Assembly (NCBI GenBank): GCA_041664345.1
Contig: JBAYKX010000026.1
Coordinates: 1 to 64,000 of the forward strand
Direction of reading: 5' to 3'
DNA length: 64,000 bases
Source of the DNA: GWE2-40-63 sp041664345
Lineage (GTDB): Bacteria > Bacteroidota > Bacteroidia > Bacteroidales > SZUA-534
Part shown: piece by piece, positions 27,691 to 35,950 of the stretch
How positions within the stretch are numbered: position 1 is the stretch's first letter
Layout of the letters: every line of letters begins with the position of its first letter
Position numbers and translations under genes: made by a program
The notes under the pieces: model-generated
Told to the model about the DNA's origin: nothing
Databases searched by the model: none
The model's input: the letters and a program-made list of their open reading frames with translations, nothing else

Positions 27691-29847
27691 ATGAAAGTTT
27701 ATCAACCGAACGAGATTAAAAATATTACCCTAATGGGAAGTGCCGGTTCGGGCAAAACTACCCTGGCCGAAGCCATGATGTTTGAAGGTGGCTTAATTAA
27801 CCGAAGAGGTGATGTGGAGAGTAAAAACACAGTTTCTGACTATCATCGGATAGAGCATGAACAGGCACGTTCAATTTATTCAACGGTAATGCATGTAGAG
27901 TACAATAATAAAAAATTAAATATTATTGATACTCCGGGATTGGACGATTTTGTTGGAGGAGTTATTTCATCACTTGCTGTTACTGATTCCGCAATTATGG
28001 TAATTAATACCACCCAAGGAGTGGAAGTTGGAACTCAAATTTTAATCCGCCACGCCAAGCGATTGAATGTTGCTACTCTCATAGCTTTAAACCAATTGGA
28101 TCATGAAAAAGCCAATTTTGAAAAATCAGTAGAGGATTTAAGAAATCGTTATGGCTCCAAAGCTGTTTTAATTCAATATCCGGTTAACCCAGGTTTAGGA
28201 TTTAACGCGGTAGTAGATGTTTTGAAAATGAAACTTTATAGATGGAAACCCGAAGGAGGGGTTCCTGAGATATTAGATATTCCCAAAGAAGAAATGGAGC
28301 GTGCCGAGGAATTGCACAATATTTTGGTGGAATCGGCAGCAGAAAACGATGATAATTTAATGGAACTTTATTTTAATGAAGGTACCCTTACGGAAGACCA
28401 AATGCGCGAAGGTATCCGTGCTGGTATTCGCAAAAGAAGTATGTTCCCTATTTTTTGTGTGTCTGCAAAAAAAGATATGGGCATCCGACGTATGATGGAG
28501 TTTGTTGGCAATGTAGCTCCAAGTCCTCTGGAAATGACGGGTCCTTTGAATGTGGATGGGAAAGAAATAAAATGTGATCCTGCCGGAAAGACCGCACTAT
28601 TTATATTCAAGAATTCGGTTGAAGAACACTTGGGTGAAGTGTTATTCTTTAAAGTTATGTCGGGAAAATTAACCGAAGGAATGGATTTAATAAATTCAAA
28701 AAAAGGAGCCAAAGAACGAATCTCTCAATTTTTTGCAGTTGCCGGTAAAAACCGGATAAAGCTTACTGAGATTGTTGCCGGTGATATAGGTGCTATGGTA
28801 AAACTTAAAGAAACAAAAACCAATCATACCTTAGCAGAAAAAGAATTTGGATCTGCATTTCCACCCATTGCATTCCCAGACCCAAAATACCGTACCGCTA
28901 TTAAAGCATTAAGCGAATCGGATGATGAAAAATTAGGTGAATTGCTTCATCGGATGCACGAAGAGGATCCAACTCTACTAGTTGAGTATTCAAAAGAATT
29001 GAAGCAAATAATTGTTCATGGTCAAGGGGAATTCCATTTGAATACCATGCGGTGGCAATTAACCAACCTGTATAAATTGGAAACAGAATTCTTGAATCCA
29101 AAAATACCTTACCGTGAAACCATAACCAAAGCCGCCCAAGCCGATTACCGTCACAAGAAACAATCGGGAGGTTCCGGACAATTTGGTGAAGTGCACATGG
29201 TTATTGAACCGTTTTACGAAGATATGCCACCGCCATCGAGCTTTAAAATAGATGGACGGGATATTTTAGTTTCACATCGCGGAACGGAAGAACATAAATT
29301 ACCCTGGGGTGGCAAACTGGTTTTTAGCAATTGCATTGTAGGTGGTTCTATTGATGCCCGCTTCCAACCGGCTATTCTGAAGGGGATTATGGAAAAAATG
29401 GAAGAAGGACCCCTTACCGGTTCTTATGCCCGCGACATTAGGGTTAGTGTGTATGATGGCAAGATGCACGCTGTTGATTCCAATGAAATATCGTTCCGGT
29501 TGGCCGGAAGGCATGCATTTAGCGCTGCATTTAAAAAAGCTGGTCCAAAAATCATGGAACCCGTTTATGATATTGAAGTATTGGTCCCAGGCGACTATCT
29601 GGGTGATATTATGAGCGATTTGCAAGGCCGCCGTGCTATAATTTCGGGCATGAGCAGCGAAATGGGATATGAAAAATTGCAGGCAAAGGTTCCTTTGTCG
29701 GAAATGAATAAGTATTCTACCACGCTAAGCTCTTTATCTTCGGGTAGTGCTACCTACACCATGAAGTTTGCCGAATATGCACCATTACCTGGTGAAGTTC
29801 AAGACAAACTGTTGAAAGAATATGAAGCTGAACAGAAAGAGGAATAA
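27691..29847 (+). CDS. EF-G-like translational GTPase paralogue
   Basis: A 718-residue protein with the five-domain EF-G architecture. G1 MGSAGSGKTT (15-24) is intact, but switch II reads DTPGLDDF (80-87), so the catalytic His of canonical DTPGH is Leu, and G4 is NQLD (134-137) in place of NKxD. The domain IV segment YRETITKAAQADYRHKKQSG and C-terminal YSTTLSSLSSGSATYTMKF are conserved. Such EF-G-like proteins are common in Bacteroidota beside the canonical fusA, and their role is not settled; slow or absent GTP hydrolysis is inferred from the motif changes. It is transcribed divergently from the str operon. Confidence 0.9.
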   Translation: MKVYQPNEIKNITLMGSAGSGKTTLAEAMMFEGGLINRRGDVESKNTVSDYHRIEHEQARSIYSTVMHVEYNNKKLNIIDTPGLDDFVGGVISSLAVTDSAIMVINTTQGVEVGTQILIRHAKRLNVATLIALNQLDHEKANFEKSVEDLRNRYGSKAVLIQYPVNPGLGFNAVVDVLKMKLYRWKPEGGVPEILDIPKEEMERAEELHNILVESAAENDDNLMELYFNEGTLTEDQMREGIRAGIRKRSMFPIFCVSAKKDMGIRRMMEFVGNVAPSPLEMTGPLNVDGKEIKCDPAGKTALFIFKNSVEEHLGEVLFFKVMSGKLTEGMDLINSKKGAKERISQFFAVAGKNRIKLTEIVAGDIGAMVKLKETKTNHTLAEKEFGSAFPPIAFPDPKYRTAIKALSESDDEKLGELLHRMHEEDPTLLVEYSKELKQIIVHGQGEFHLNTMRWQLTNLYKLETEFLNPKIPYRETITKAAQADYRHKKQSGGSGQFGEVHMVIEPFYEDMPPPSSFKIDGRDILVSHRGTEEHKLPWGGKLVFSNCIVGGSIDARFQPAILKGIMEKMEEGPLTGSYARDIRVSVYDGKMHAVDSNEISFRLAGRHAFSAAFKKAGPKIMEPVYDIEVLVPGDYLGDIMSDLQGRRAIISGMSSEMGYEKLQAKVPLSEMNKYSTTLSSLSSGSATYTMKFAEYAPLPGEVQDKLLKEYEAEQKEE

Positions 29848-29860
29848 TTGCTTTAAGACT

Positions 29861-29900
29861 AGAAATAAAAAACCGCCCATTGAGGCGGTTTTTTATTTCT
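29861..29900. terminator. bidirectional terminator
   Basis: Perfect 17 bp arms (29861-29877 and 29884-29900) around CATTGA: a GGCGG stem flanked by A and T runs. It serves the EF-G-like gene on the plus strand and the orphan hicB on the minus strand. Confidence 0.9.
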
Positions 29901-29940
29901 ATACCTATATATTTAGGGACAATGACCCGTTTTTAAATAA

Positions 29941-30165
29941 TTACATAGTATATTCAAACACTAAATTTTCTGCTTCTGAATTGGCTAAAGGAATAGGAAG
30001 CCCTTCTAGTTTTAAACCGTCAAGATGGAATTTTATTCCTTCAATAATGTTTTTTACAACTTCTTCATGAGTTGCTCCCATTCCAACACAACCCAGCAAA
30101 TCGGGAACATAAGCACCATAACCGCCATCGGCAGCCTTTTCAATGATTATTGCATAGCGTATCAT
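29941..30165 (-). CDS. orphan HicB-family antitoxin-like protein
   Basis: A 74-residue protein with the partially degraded RNase H-like HicB fold: IIIEKAADGGYGAYVPDLLG, the CVGMGATHEEVVKNI segment, and a C-terminal FEYTM. It has no C-terminal DNA-binding domain and no adjacent hicA. It lies 84 bp downstream of the hicAB pair on the same strand, so it could be a third member of that transcript or a leftover of a second module. Confidence 0.8.
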   Translation of the reverse strand: MIRYAIIIEKAADGGYGAYVPDLLGCVGMGATHEEVVKNIIEGIKFHLDGLKLEGLPIPLANSEAENLVFEYTM

Positions 30166-30249
30166 GTAGTATTTTTTAGTGGATATTATTTTTCAAACCC
30201 TTGAATGAATGGTGTTACAATATACCTAACCAAATAACAATTGAGGCAA

Positions 30250-30654
30250 TTACAATGATACTGCAATAAGTTGCCGTCCAATTTTGTGTATTCCGTCTTC
30301 AATCCGTTTTAATTGTGCTGGACGAGGCTTGCTAACTCCCGCCGCATAATGCCATAATTGCCGTTCATTAATACCCGTAATTCGGCTTAATGCAGCTTTG
30401 GTGAATATGTTGCTATATGCATTAAGTAATGCTTCGGCCGATAGTTTAAAGACAAGTTCATATTCATCTTTAAATACTTCGGGTATCATTCCGCCCGATT
30501 CGCTTTGACCTTCTAAATGAAAAGGTACAGCTACCTTCATGTTTTTTTCAATTTCTTCAATGGTGTCTCCAACAGTAATACATCCTGGTAAGAGTGGTAT
30601 ATATGCACTATAATTATTTCCAGAATAATATACTTCCACAATTATTTTTTCCAT
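30250..30654 (-). CDS. hicB: HicB-family antitoxin with helix-turn-helix
   Basis: A 134-residue antitoxin that would neutralise HicA and repress the operon. Residues 1-70 are the HicB fold (YYSGNNYSAYIPLLPGCITV). Residues 85-134 are a DNA-binding helix-turn-helix (LSRITGINERQLWHYAAGVS). It follows hicA by 19 bp. The 20 bp perfect inverted repeat over the promoter is its likely operator. Confidence 0.88.
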   Translation of the reverse strand: MEKIIVEVYYSGNNYSAYIPLLPGCITVGDTIEEIEKNMKVAVPFHLEGQSESGGMIPEVFKDEYELVFKLSAEALLNAYSNIFTKAALSRITGINERQLWHYAAGVSKPRPAQLKRIEDGIHKIGRQLIAVSL

Positions 30655-30673
30655 AGTTTTTATTTTAAAAAAT

Positions 30674-30868
30674 TTATTTTATCCCAGCTTGTTTAAGAAT
30701 TGAGGTGACGATAAAATGATCCAATTCTTTATTTCTTCCATGATCGGGAATGGTAACACAACCTTTTTTTATTTTGTGATAATATTGTTTATGCGAACCA
30801 TTTTGACGCGCCAAATACCAACCATCTGCTTCAACTATTTCGATTATTTCTTTTACCTTTTTTCTCAT
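30674..30868 (-). CDS. hicA: HicA-family mRNA interferase toxin
   Basis: A 64-residue toxin of the YcfA/HicA family with a double-stranded RNA-binding fold that cleaves mRNA. The motif GWYLARQNGSHKQYYHKI contains the catalytic His (in GSHKQY), and VTIPDHGRNKEL is the second family motif. It is the first gene of the pair, as in most hicAB modules. Confidence 0.9.
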   Translation of the reverse strand: MRKKVKEIIEIVEADGWYLARQNGSHKQYYHKIKKGCVTIPDHGRNKELDHFIVTSILKQAGIK

Positions 30869-30890
30869 TTAAGCAAACTGTTTGACATTG

Positions 30891-30943
30891 CAAAGATAGT
30901 AGAAAAGCGAATTATTACAAACAAATAATTCGCTTTTCTACTA
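30891..30943 (-). promoter_or_regulatory. hicAB promoter overlapped by a 20 bp perfect inverted repeat
   Basis: On the minus strand a -33 TTTG (30918-30921), exactly 19 bp, then the -7 TATCTTTG (30891-30898): a textbook Bacteroidota promoter. An inverted repeat with 20 bp perfect arms (30897-30916 and 30924-30943; core AAAAGCGAATTATT) and a 7 bp centre covers the -33 box and touches the -7 box. A repressor bound here would block transcription, consistent with autoregulation by HicB. The position is seen directly; the binding is inference. Confidence 0.75.
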
Positions 30944-30981
30944 CTATATGGTTAATTGAGTGCATTGGGGAACAGCATTAA

Positions 30982-31058
30982 GAAAATGGATCGCCTACTC
31001 TGTTATTATTTTCTCGCAGCAGCCTGTCCCTATTGCTATGGGGCGCTGCGAGTTCCAA
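30982..31058. repeat. hairpin repeat, copy downstream of the sigma locus
   Basis: A stretch related to 34257-34318: both read GAAAAT, then CGCCTACT, then TTTCTCGCAGCAG, and end with CGCTGCGAGTTCC. The inverted ends CTCGCAGC (31013-31020) and GCTGCGAG (31045-31052) enclose a variable centre. Both copies have the same orientation and flank the ECF sigma gene pair. Confidence 0.65.
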
Positions 31059-31120
31059 TTGCCCTTCCCCAAAAAAATGCCATGCTAATATTTTTACACG
31101 GTATTTCTTAATTTCAGCAT

Positions 31121-31150
31121 AAAAACCACCTTACTCTTAGGTGGTTTTTT
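31121..31150. terminator. terminator after the T9SS-tail membrane protein gene
   Basis: AAAAACCACC (31121-31130), 9 bp loop, GGTGGTTTTTT (31140-31150). It is symmetrical and can act for the minus-strand gene ending at 31169. Confidence 0.75.
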
Positions 31151-31168
31151 GTTTAAAAAAATCCACAA

Positions 31169-33553
31169 CTAATCACTCACAATCAATCGTTTTGTGGCCA
31201 TTCCAGCTTTGGTTGAAATGGTTACAAGATATATACCCGGAGATATTCCATTAAGATTAAGGTCGAATGAATTTTTACCCATCCCGAAATTACTATTGGT
31301 GATAAACTCCTTAACAATACTGCCTGTAATATTTGATAAAAGTATTTTTCCTTGAGTTGCTTTTTCCAATTCAAATTCAATTTTGCAATTATGAGTAGCT
31401 GGGTTTGGATACAGATTATAACCCGTTAAAAGAAGCGTAGCCCGACATTCTTCGAAATAGGTGCAGGTTTGGGTTTTATCGGGATTTAAAATATTACTAC
31501 TTATTGCATTAAATTCCTTTCGCAAACCTTCTTTGTATCTTTCAGGCAATTTGTCAAAAAAGGCTTCAGTGGGTGTAAACCAAAAAATTCGGTCTTCGGC
31601 ATGTTCACTGAAAAGTATTGACTGTTTTACTAATACCGGTATAAGATATGTCATTCTATTGTTTTCATTTAAGCTTAGCTTGTTATTTGAGAAAACAGTA
31701 TTTACATTCCTTCCTTCAGTGTCAGTTAACCATAAAAATTGAAAATCTTTATTCGGTGTTTGTTCAATAAGTTTTTTCACATCAAACTCTATTGCTGAAC
31801 AGGTACTATATCCTTCAGGATTTATACAGTCGGTAAATTCAAAAGATTTATTTAGACTTTCTCTGACTTTTTGACTTGACATCATATAGTCAGGCAATGG
31901 TGTTGTGATGATTTTTTTATTACTATATTTTTCATATTCACCCAGATAGGTGCAATTAAATATCACACTATCGGGATAAAAAACAAAGCCTAAGTTTTCC
32001 AATTCCTTTTTATCCAAGTCCAATAGAGTGACTTGCGATATGTCATCCCAAAAAACCTGACTGATATACTGAACAATATTTTTATCGGGGTAAAACGATT
32101 TATGAAACAGTATTTTATTGTAACTTTCTCTCCATTTTTGGCAACGTTCTGGTAATAAGCTCCATAAACTATCAGTAATATTAAACCAATAAATAACGCT
32201 AGTATCTCCAAAGTTTACTGTCTTAACCGGAAACAAAACATCGTCATCAACTAAAAATTGATCCATTTCCTTAGCTGAAGTAGTATGCACCGTAAATTGA
32301 CCATTTTCATAAGTTGATTGTGTTGTTAAAAAATCGGTATAAAAAGTGGTGTCATAAGAATAATACCTACCTGAATCTGTTTCATTAATATTGGGAATTC
32401 CTGTCGACTTCCCATAGGAAGTAGAATAATGGAATTTAAGGATGCCATCTTGAGCCCTGAACATTCCAATGGCTTCCAATTCTTTGTCGTTAAAATAGGT
32501 AATTCTATCACTTGCATAAATTATTGTATCAACCGGAAATAATTGCTTATTAACCCATTTTTGTATATCGTACTTAACAATGTTTTTGTTATTCCCCAAT
32601 TGCTTCATTTGCTTTATTTTTAAATATTCCTTCTCAACCCACTTATATCGCTCCGGTAATTGCCTGAAAAACTCATTGGAGGGTTGAAACCAGAAAATCA
32701 TATCCTTTTTTCTTTCACAATTTAATCTAGAAAACCTGACAATTACCGGTATAAGGGTATCCTGACAATTTTCTAATTTGTTTTCAGAAAATGCAGAAAT
32801 CGTATTTCCTTCCAAATCAGAGGTAAATAGCGGATAATGATCATTTAGGGTAGGTATAAGTTGAATCTGGTTAAATTTTGGTCGTTGCCGTTGTGATTTA
32901 AATCCGGGTTTAGGCATAAACAGAGGTTGTTGAATAGCAACCACAAAATTAAAATCAAAATTTTGTGGAAATGTATCTTGCTGCAAAATATTGATTCCAT
33001 ATCTGTTTAAATAGGTATATGCTCTTTCAGTAAAAAAAAGGATTCTATGCTTGGGCGAAGTATTCCTATAAAAAACAACATGGTAATAAATATCAAAACC
33101 TAATGCTTCTAACTCACTATTTGTTAAGTCGAGAAAGAATCTTTCCCCATCGATAATAGTGTCAGCAAAGGAATTATTTTGAGGTTGCATGGGTGATTTT
33201 GTTCCACTACTTTTTTGGGTTACTGTGTTTCCTTCAAAAATTGTTTTACCTTTTAAAGGTTCCACTTTAGAGTCATCGCCCTTCAATGGTTGAATCACTT
33301 CAATTTTTTGAGTTTTTGTATCCAACGGTTCTTTTGTTCCATTGAAATGGAATAGACTATAAAAAGCTGCAATTAAAATAACTGACATAATAAATAGATT
33401 TAGAGGTTTAAAAAAACTGCGCCCTTTTGGCCTGGCTATAGCCACTGGTCTATTGATTATTTGGTGCACCCTTTCAATACTGTAATAATTTTGTAGCTTT
33501 TTGAAAAAAATGAAAAAGTCTTCAATCTCTTGTATGGTATATTTATTTTCCAT
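31169..33553 (-). CDS. membrane protein with anti-sigma-like N-terminus, three repeats and a T9SS sorting tail
   Basis: A 794-residue protein 11 bp downstream of an ECF sigma gene. Residues 1-50 are charged and would be cytoplasmic, residues 52-69 form the only membrane helix (LFIMSVILIAAFYSLF), and the rest would be periplasmic or surface. Three modules of about 130-170 residues follow. Each begins with a leucine-rich ELExLGF-type motif (near 147, 358 and 516) and ends with an FWFxPTxxFFxxLPERY-type motif (near 287-303, 456-472 and 657-673; the middle copy is weaker). Residues 712-794 look like a type IX secretion C-terminal sorting domain (YNLYPNPATHN start, SPGIYLVTI, ATKRLIVSD end). The gene position fits an anti-sigma factor. 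A T9SS tail on a protein without a cleavable signal peptide is odd. No known family was recognised for the repeats. Confidence 0.75.
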   Translation of the reverse strand: MENKYTIQEIEDFFIFFKKLQNYYSIERVHQIINRPVAIARPKGRSFFKPLNLFIMSVILIAAFYSLFHFNGTKEPLDTKTQKIEVIQPLKGDDSKVEPLKGKTIFEGNTVTQKSSGTKSPMQPQNNSFADTIIDGERFFLDLTNSELEALGFDIYYHVVFYRNTSPKHRILFFTERAYTYLNRYGINILQQDTFPQNFDFNFVVAIQQPLFMPKPGFKSQRQRPKFNQIQLIPTLNDHYPLFTSDLEGNTISAFSENKLENCQDTLIPVIVRFSRLNCERKKDMIFWFQPSNEFFRQLPERYKWVEKEYLKIKQMKQLGNNKNIVKYDIQKWVNKQLFPVDTIIYASDRITYFNDKELEAIGMFRAQDGILKFHYSTSYGKSTGIPNINETDSGRYYSYDTTFYTDFLTTQSTYENGQFTVHTTSAKEMDQFLVDDDVLFPVKTVNFGDTSVIYWFNITDSLWSLLPERCQKWRESYNKILFHKSFYPDKNIVQYISQVFWDDISQVTLLDLDKKELENLGFVFYPDSVIFNCTYLGEYEKYSNKKIITTPLPDYMMSSQKVRESLNKSFEFTDCINPEGYSTCSAIEFDVKKLIEQTPNKDFQFLWLTDTEGRNVNTVFSNNKLSLNENNRMTYLIPVLVKQSILFSEHAEDRIFWFTPTEAFFDKLPERYKEGLRKEFNAISSNILNPDKTQTCTYFEECRATLLLTGYNLYPNPATHNCKIEFELEKATQGKILLSNITGSIVKEFITNSNFGMGKNSFDLNLNGISPGIYLVTISTKAGMATKRLIVSD

Positions 33554-33564
33554 GTTTAGAATAT

Positions 33565-34083
33565 TTACAATAAAATGGCGGTTAATACAACCTTCAAATC
33601 CCTCTCCTTACTAAACTGTTGAAGCAGTTTATCTTTTCCCCTTTGAATTCTCATTTTAACCGATGATAAACTTCCTCCTTGTATTTCCCTAATATCTTCG
33701 TAGGATAGGTCTGATATAAAATGAAGAATTAGTGCTTCACTGGTTTTTATTGGTAATTGCATAATTTCTTTATAGATAATACCATAATCAACCAAAATTT
33801 CTGCAGAAATATCATTTGCCTCCACATCAGGCCATAACTCCGCTGGTTTATATTGCACCCTATTTTTGCTCATGAGCCTTTTATTCAAGTTCGATGGAAT
33901 TTTAAAACAGTAGTATTTGAAAGCCTTTCTGTCTTTTAAGCTTTGAAAGTTTTGAAATGATATAAGAATGGTTTCATTCATCAAATCTTCGGCATCTTCT
34001 TTTATTTTGCTTATAGCCCTACAATACAAAGCTAATTGTTGGTGTATGGGCTCATACAGTAACATAAATTCTTCCTGTGGCAT
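33565..34083 (-). CDS. ECF-type RNA polymerase sigma factor
   Basis: A 172-residue sigma-70 family factor. Region 2 includes KEDAEDLMNETILISFQNF, with the usual D/E-A-E-D-L motif, and FKYYCFKIPSNLNKRLMSKN. Region 4 includes EALILHFISDLSYEDIREI and LSSVKMRIQRGKDKLLQQF, a helix-turn-helix for the -35-like element. It is placed directly upstream of the membrane protein at 31169, the usual arrangement for a sigma and its membrane-bound regulator. Its regulon is unknown; autoregulation from the upstream promoter is likely but not shown. Confidence 0.85.
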   Translation of the reverse strand: MPQEEFMLLYEPIHQQLALYCRAISKIKEDAEDLMNETILISFQNFQSLKDRKAFKYYCFKIPSNLNKRLMSKNRVQYKPAELWPDVEANDISAEILVDYGIIYKEIMQLPIKTSEALILHFISDLSYEDIREIQGGSLSSVKMRIQRGKDKLLQQFSKERDLKVVLTAILL

Positions 34084-34100
34084 ATTTTAGTCTAGATTTT

Positions 34101-34108
34101 CAAAGCTA
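34101..34108 (-). promoter_or_regulatory. possible -7 box of the ECF sigma gene
   Basis: TAGCTTTG on the minus strand, an exact TAnnTTTG match 18 bp before the start codon. A -33 box at the right distance is not obvious (ATTG is 24 bp away), so this is a weak call. Confidence 0.35.
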
Positions 34109-34256
34109 ATTTCAGTAATAAGATACATAAGGCAATGAGAAAGTCACATTTATAATAAAATAAAATTTCATTTACCCTCTCTAAAATACCTCACTTGGTT
34201 TGGTGTATAGTCCTGAAATAGGTTTACTAAAAAAATGATAATGCGAGTTCCATTGT

Positions 34257-34318
34257 AGGAAAATCGAAGCGCCTACTTCGCTCCAAAACATTTCTCGCAG
34301 CAGGCGCTGCGAGTTCCC
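34257..34318. repeat. hairpin repeat, copy upstream of the sigma locus
   Basis: The second copy of the repeat at 30982-31058. Inverted ends CTCGCAGC (34294-34301) and GCTGCGAG (34306-34313) are separated by only 4 bp, and another small hairpin CGAAG-CGCCTA-CTTCG precedes it. A degenerate third piece (GTTGCTGCGGGTTC) follows near 34330. Confidence 0.65.
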
Positions 34319-34392
34319 AACGCACAACAGTTGCTGCGGGTTCTAATGAAGGGAAAACGGAGCGCCCACCGAGAAATCGGGGCAGTCAAGGG

Positions 34393-34548
34393 GTCTGTAC
34401 GGTGGTGCGTGGTAGAGATATGCGCCACGTGGCGTATCTGTACGGAAATTCATGCATTGCAAAGTATGCACGGCAGAGAAGTTGCATGCAACGTCTGTAC
34501 AGTGGTGTGTGCGGCAGAGACGTTTCATGCAACGTCTTTACGTGGCCA
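34393..34548. repeat. three palindromic repeat units next to pntB
   Basis: Three related palindromes in tandem: 34412-34443 (AGATATGCGCCACGTGGCG), 34472-34500 (GAAGTTGCATGCAACGTC) and 34512-34542 (GACGTTTCATGCAACGTC). GTCTGTACxGTGGTGxGT linkers recur at a spacing of 101 bp (34393 and 34494). The array runs up to the pntB stop codon. The AGACGTTGCATGCAACGTCT-type core is, from memory, a common intergenic repeat in Bacteroidota. No gene is seen between 34084 and 34548. Confidence 0.7.
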
Positions 34549-35946
34549 TCAAAGAGATTTTAATTCATGTACAATTGCCAACACGGAATCTTTGGCATCG
34601 CCATAAAGCATATCCGCATTCTCTTTGTAAAATAACGGGTTTTCAATACCTGCGTAGCCTGCTGCCATGGAACGTTTCATTACAATAACCCGGTGGGCGT
34701 TCCAAACTTCAATAACCGGCATTCCATAAATGGGACTTCCTTCGTCTTCCAATGCTGCGGGGTTTACAATATCATTGGCTCCAATAACCATTACTATGTC
34801 GGTTTGTGGAAGATCCGGATTTATTTCATCCATCTCCATCACAATATCGTAAGGTACACTGGCTTCGGCAAGCAATACATTCATGTGACCGGGCAACCTA
34901 CCAGCCACCGGATGAATGCCAAAACGGACTTTTTTTCCCATGGAAGTAAGTAATTGAACCAATTCAAATACGGGGTATTGTGCTTTAGCTACGGCCATGC
35001 CGTATCCGGGAACAATGACAATGGAATTGGCCATATCGATCAGTTTTGCTGCCTCGGCATGGGAGATGGAGGTAACTTCGCCTTCCATTTCTTTTGAAGC
35101 TGAAGAAGAAGCATTGCCAAAACCACCAAAAATTACCGACAAAAAGGAACGGTTCATGGCCTCACACATTATTATGGATAGAATGGCCCCAGAACTACCA
35201 ACCAATGCTCCGGTAACAATCAATAAATCGTTGCTTAACATAAAGCCGGCCGCTGCTGCAGCCCAACCGGAATATGAATTCAGCATGGAAACTACCACGG
35301 GCATATCGGCGCCACCAATTGCCATTACAAGCATAACGCCAATGAATGCCGCAATGGCGGTCATTATATACAATGATGTCAATCCATCAGTACCTGACGC
35401 CATTCCGAATTGCATCCCTAACCCAATAGAAACTAAAACCAGAATAATGTTAACAGCATGCCTCCCTTTGTAGGCTAAAGGCTTGCTCATTATTTTGCCT
35501 TCCAACTTTCCCCAGGCAACAATGGAACCTGTGAACGTTACCGCACCAATAAACACCCCAATAAATACTTCCACCAAATGAATGGTGCGCTCTGAACCTA
35601 AAAGTTCGTTGGTATGAGGATCGAGGTACGAACCAAAACCAACCAATACGGCAGCTAATCCAACAAAGCTATGCAGAATAGCCACCAATTGCGGCATTGA
35701 GGTCATTTCCACTTTGCGAGCCACCATCATGCCAATTAAGGAAGCAATGGCTATGGCTACTATAATATATATATGTCCTGATACACCGTTCCCGAGCAAC
35801 GTTGAAAGAATGGCAATAAACATACCTGCGATTCCATAGATTACGCCTCTTTTAGCCGATTCTTGAGAGGCCAATCCCCCTAAACTCAAAATAAATAGTA
35901 TGCTGGCCAAGATGTAGGCCGCTGTTTGTAAACCTGTCGATATCAT
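34549..35946 (-). CDS. pntB: NAD(P) transhydrogenase subunit beta
   Basis: The beta subunit of the proton-pumping transhydrogenase, 465 residues. It has about nine N-terminal membrane helices and a soluble NADP(H)-binding domain III from about residue 290 (IVPGYGMAVAKAQYPVFELV, GRLPGHMNVLLAEASVPYD, MVIGANDIVNPAAL). The enzyme uses the proton gradient to reduce NADP+ with NADH. It lies 4 bp after pntA. Confidence 0.97.
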   Translation of the reverse strand: MISTGLQTAAYILASILFILSLGGLASQESAKRGVIYGIAGMFIAILSTLLGNGVSGHIYIIVAIAIASLIGMMVARKVEMTSMPQLVAILHSFVGLAAVLVGFGSYLDPHTNELLGSERTIHLVEVFIGVFIGAVTFTGSIVAWGKLEGKIMSKPLAYKGRHAVNIILVLVSIGLGMQFGMASGTDGLTSLYIMTAIAAFIGVMLVMAIGGADMPVVVSMLNSYSGWAAAAAGFMLSNDLLIVTGALVGSSGAILSIIMCEAMNRSFLSVIFGGFGNASSSASKEMEGEVTSISHAEAAKLIDMANSIVIVPGYGMAVAKAQYPVFELVQLLTSMGKKVRFGIHPVAGRLPGHMNVLLAEASVPYDIVMEMDEINPDLPQTDIVMVIGANDIVNPAALEDEGSPIYGMPVIEVWNAHRVIVMKRSMAAGYAGIENPLFYKENADMLYGDAKDSVLAIVHELKSL

Positions 35947-35950
35947 GAAT

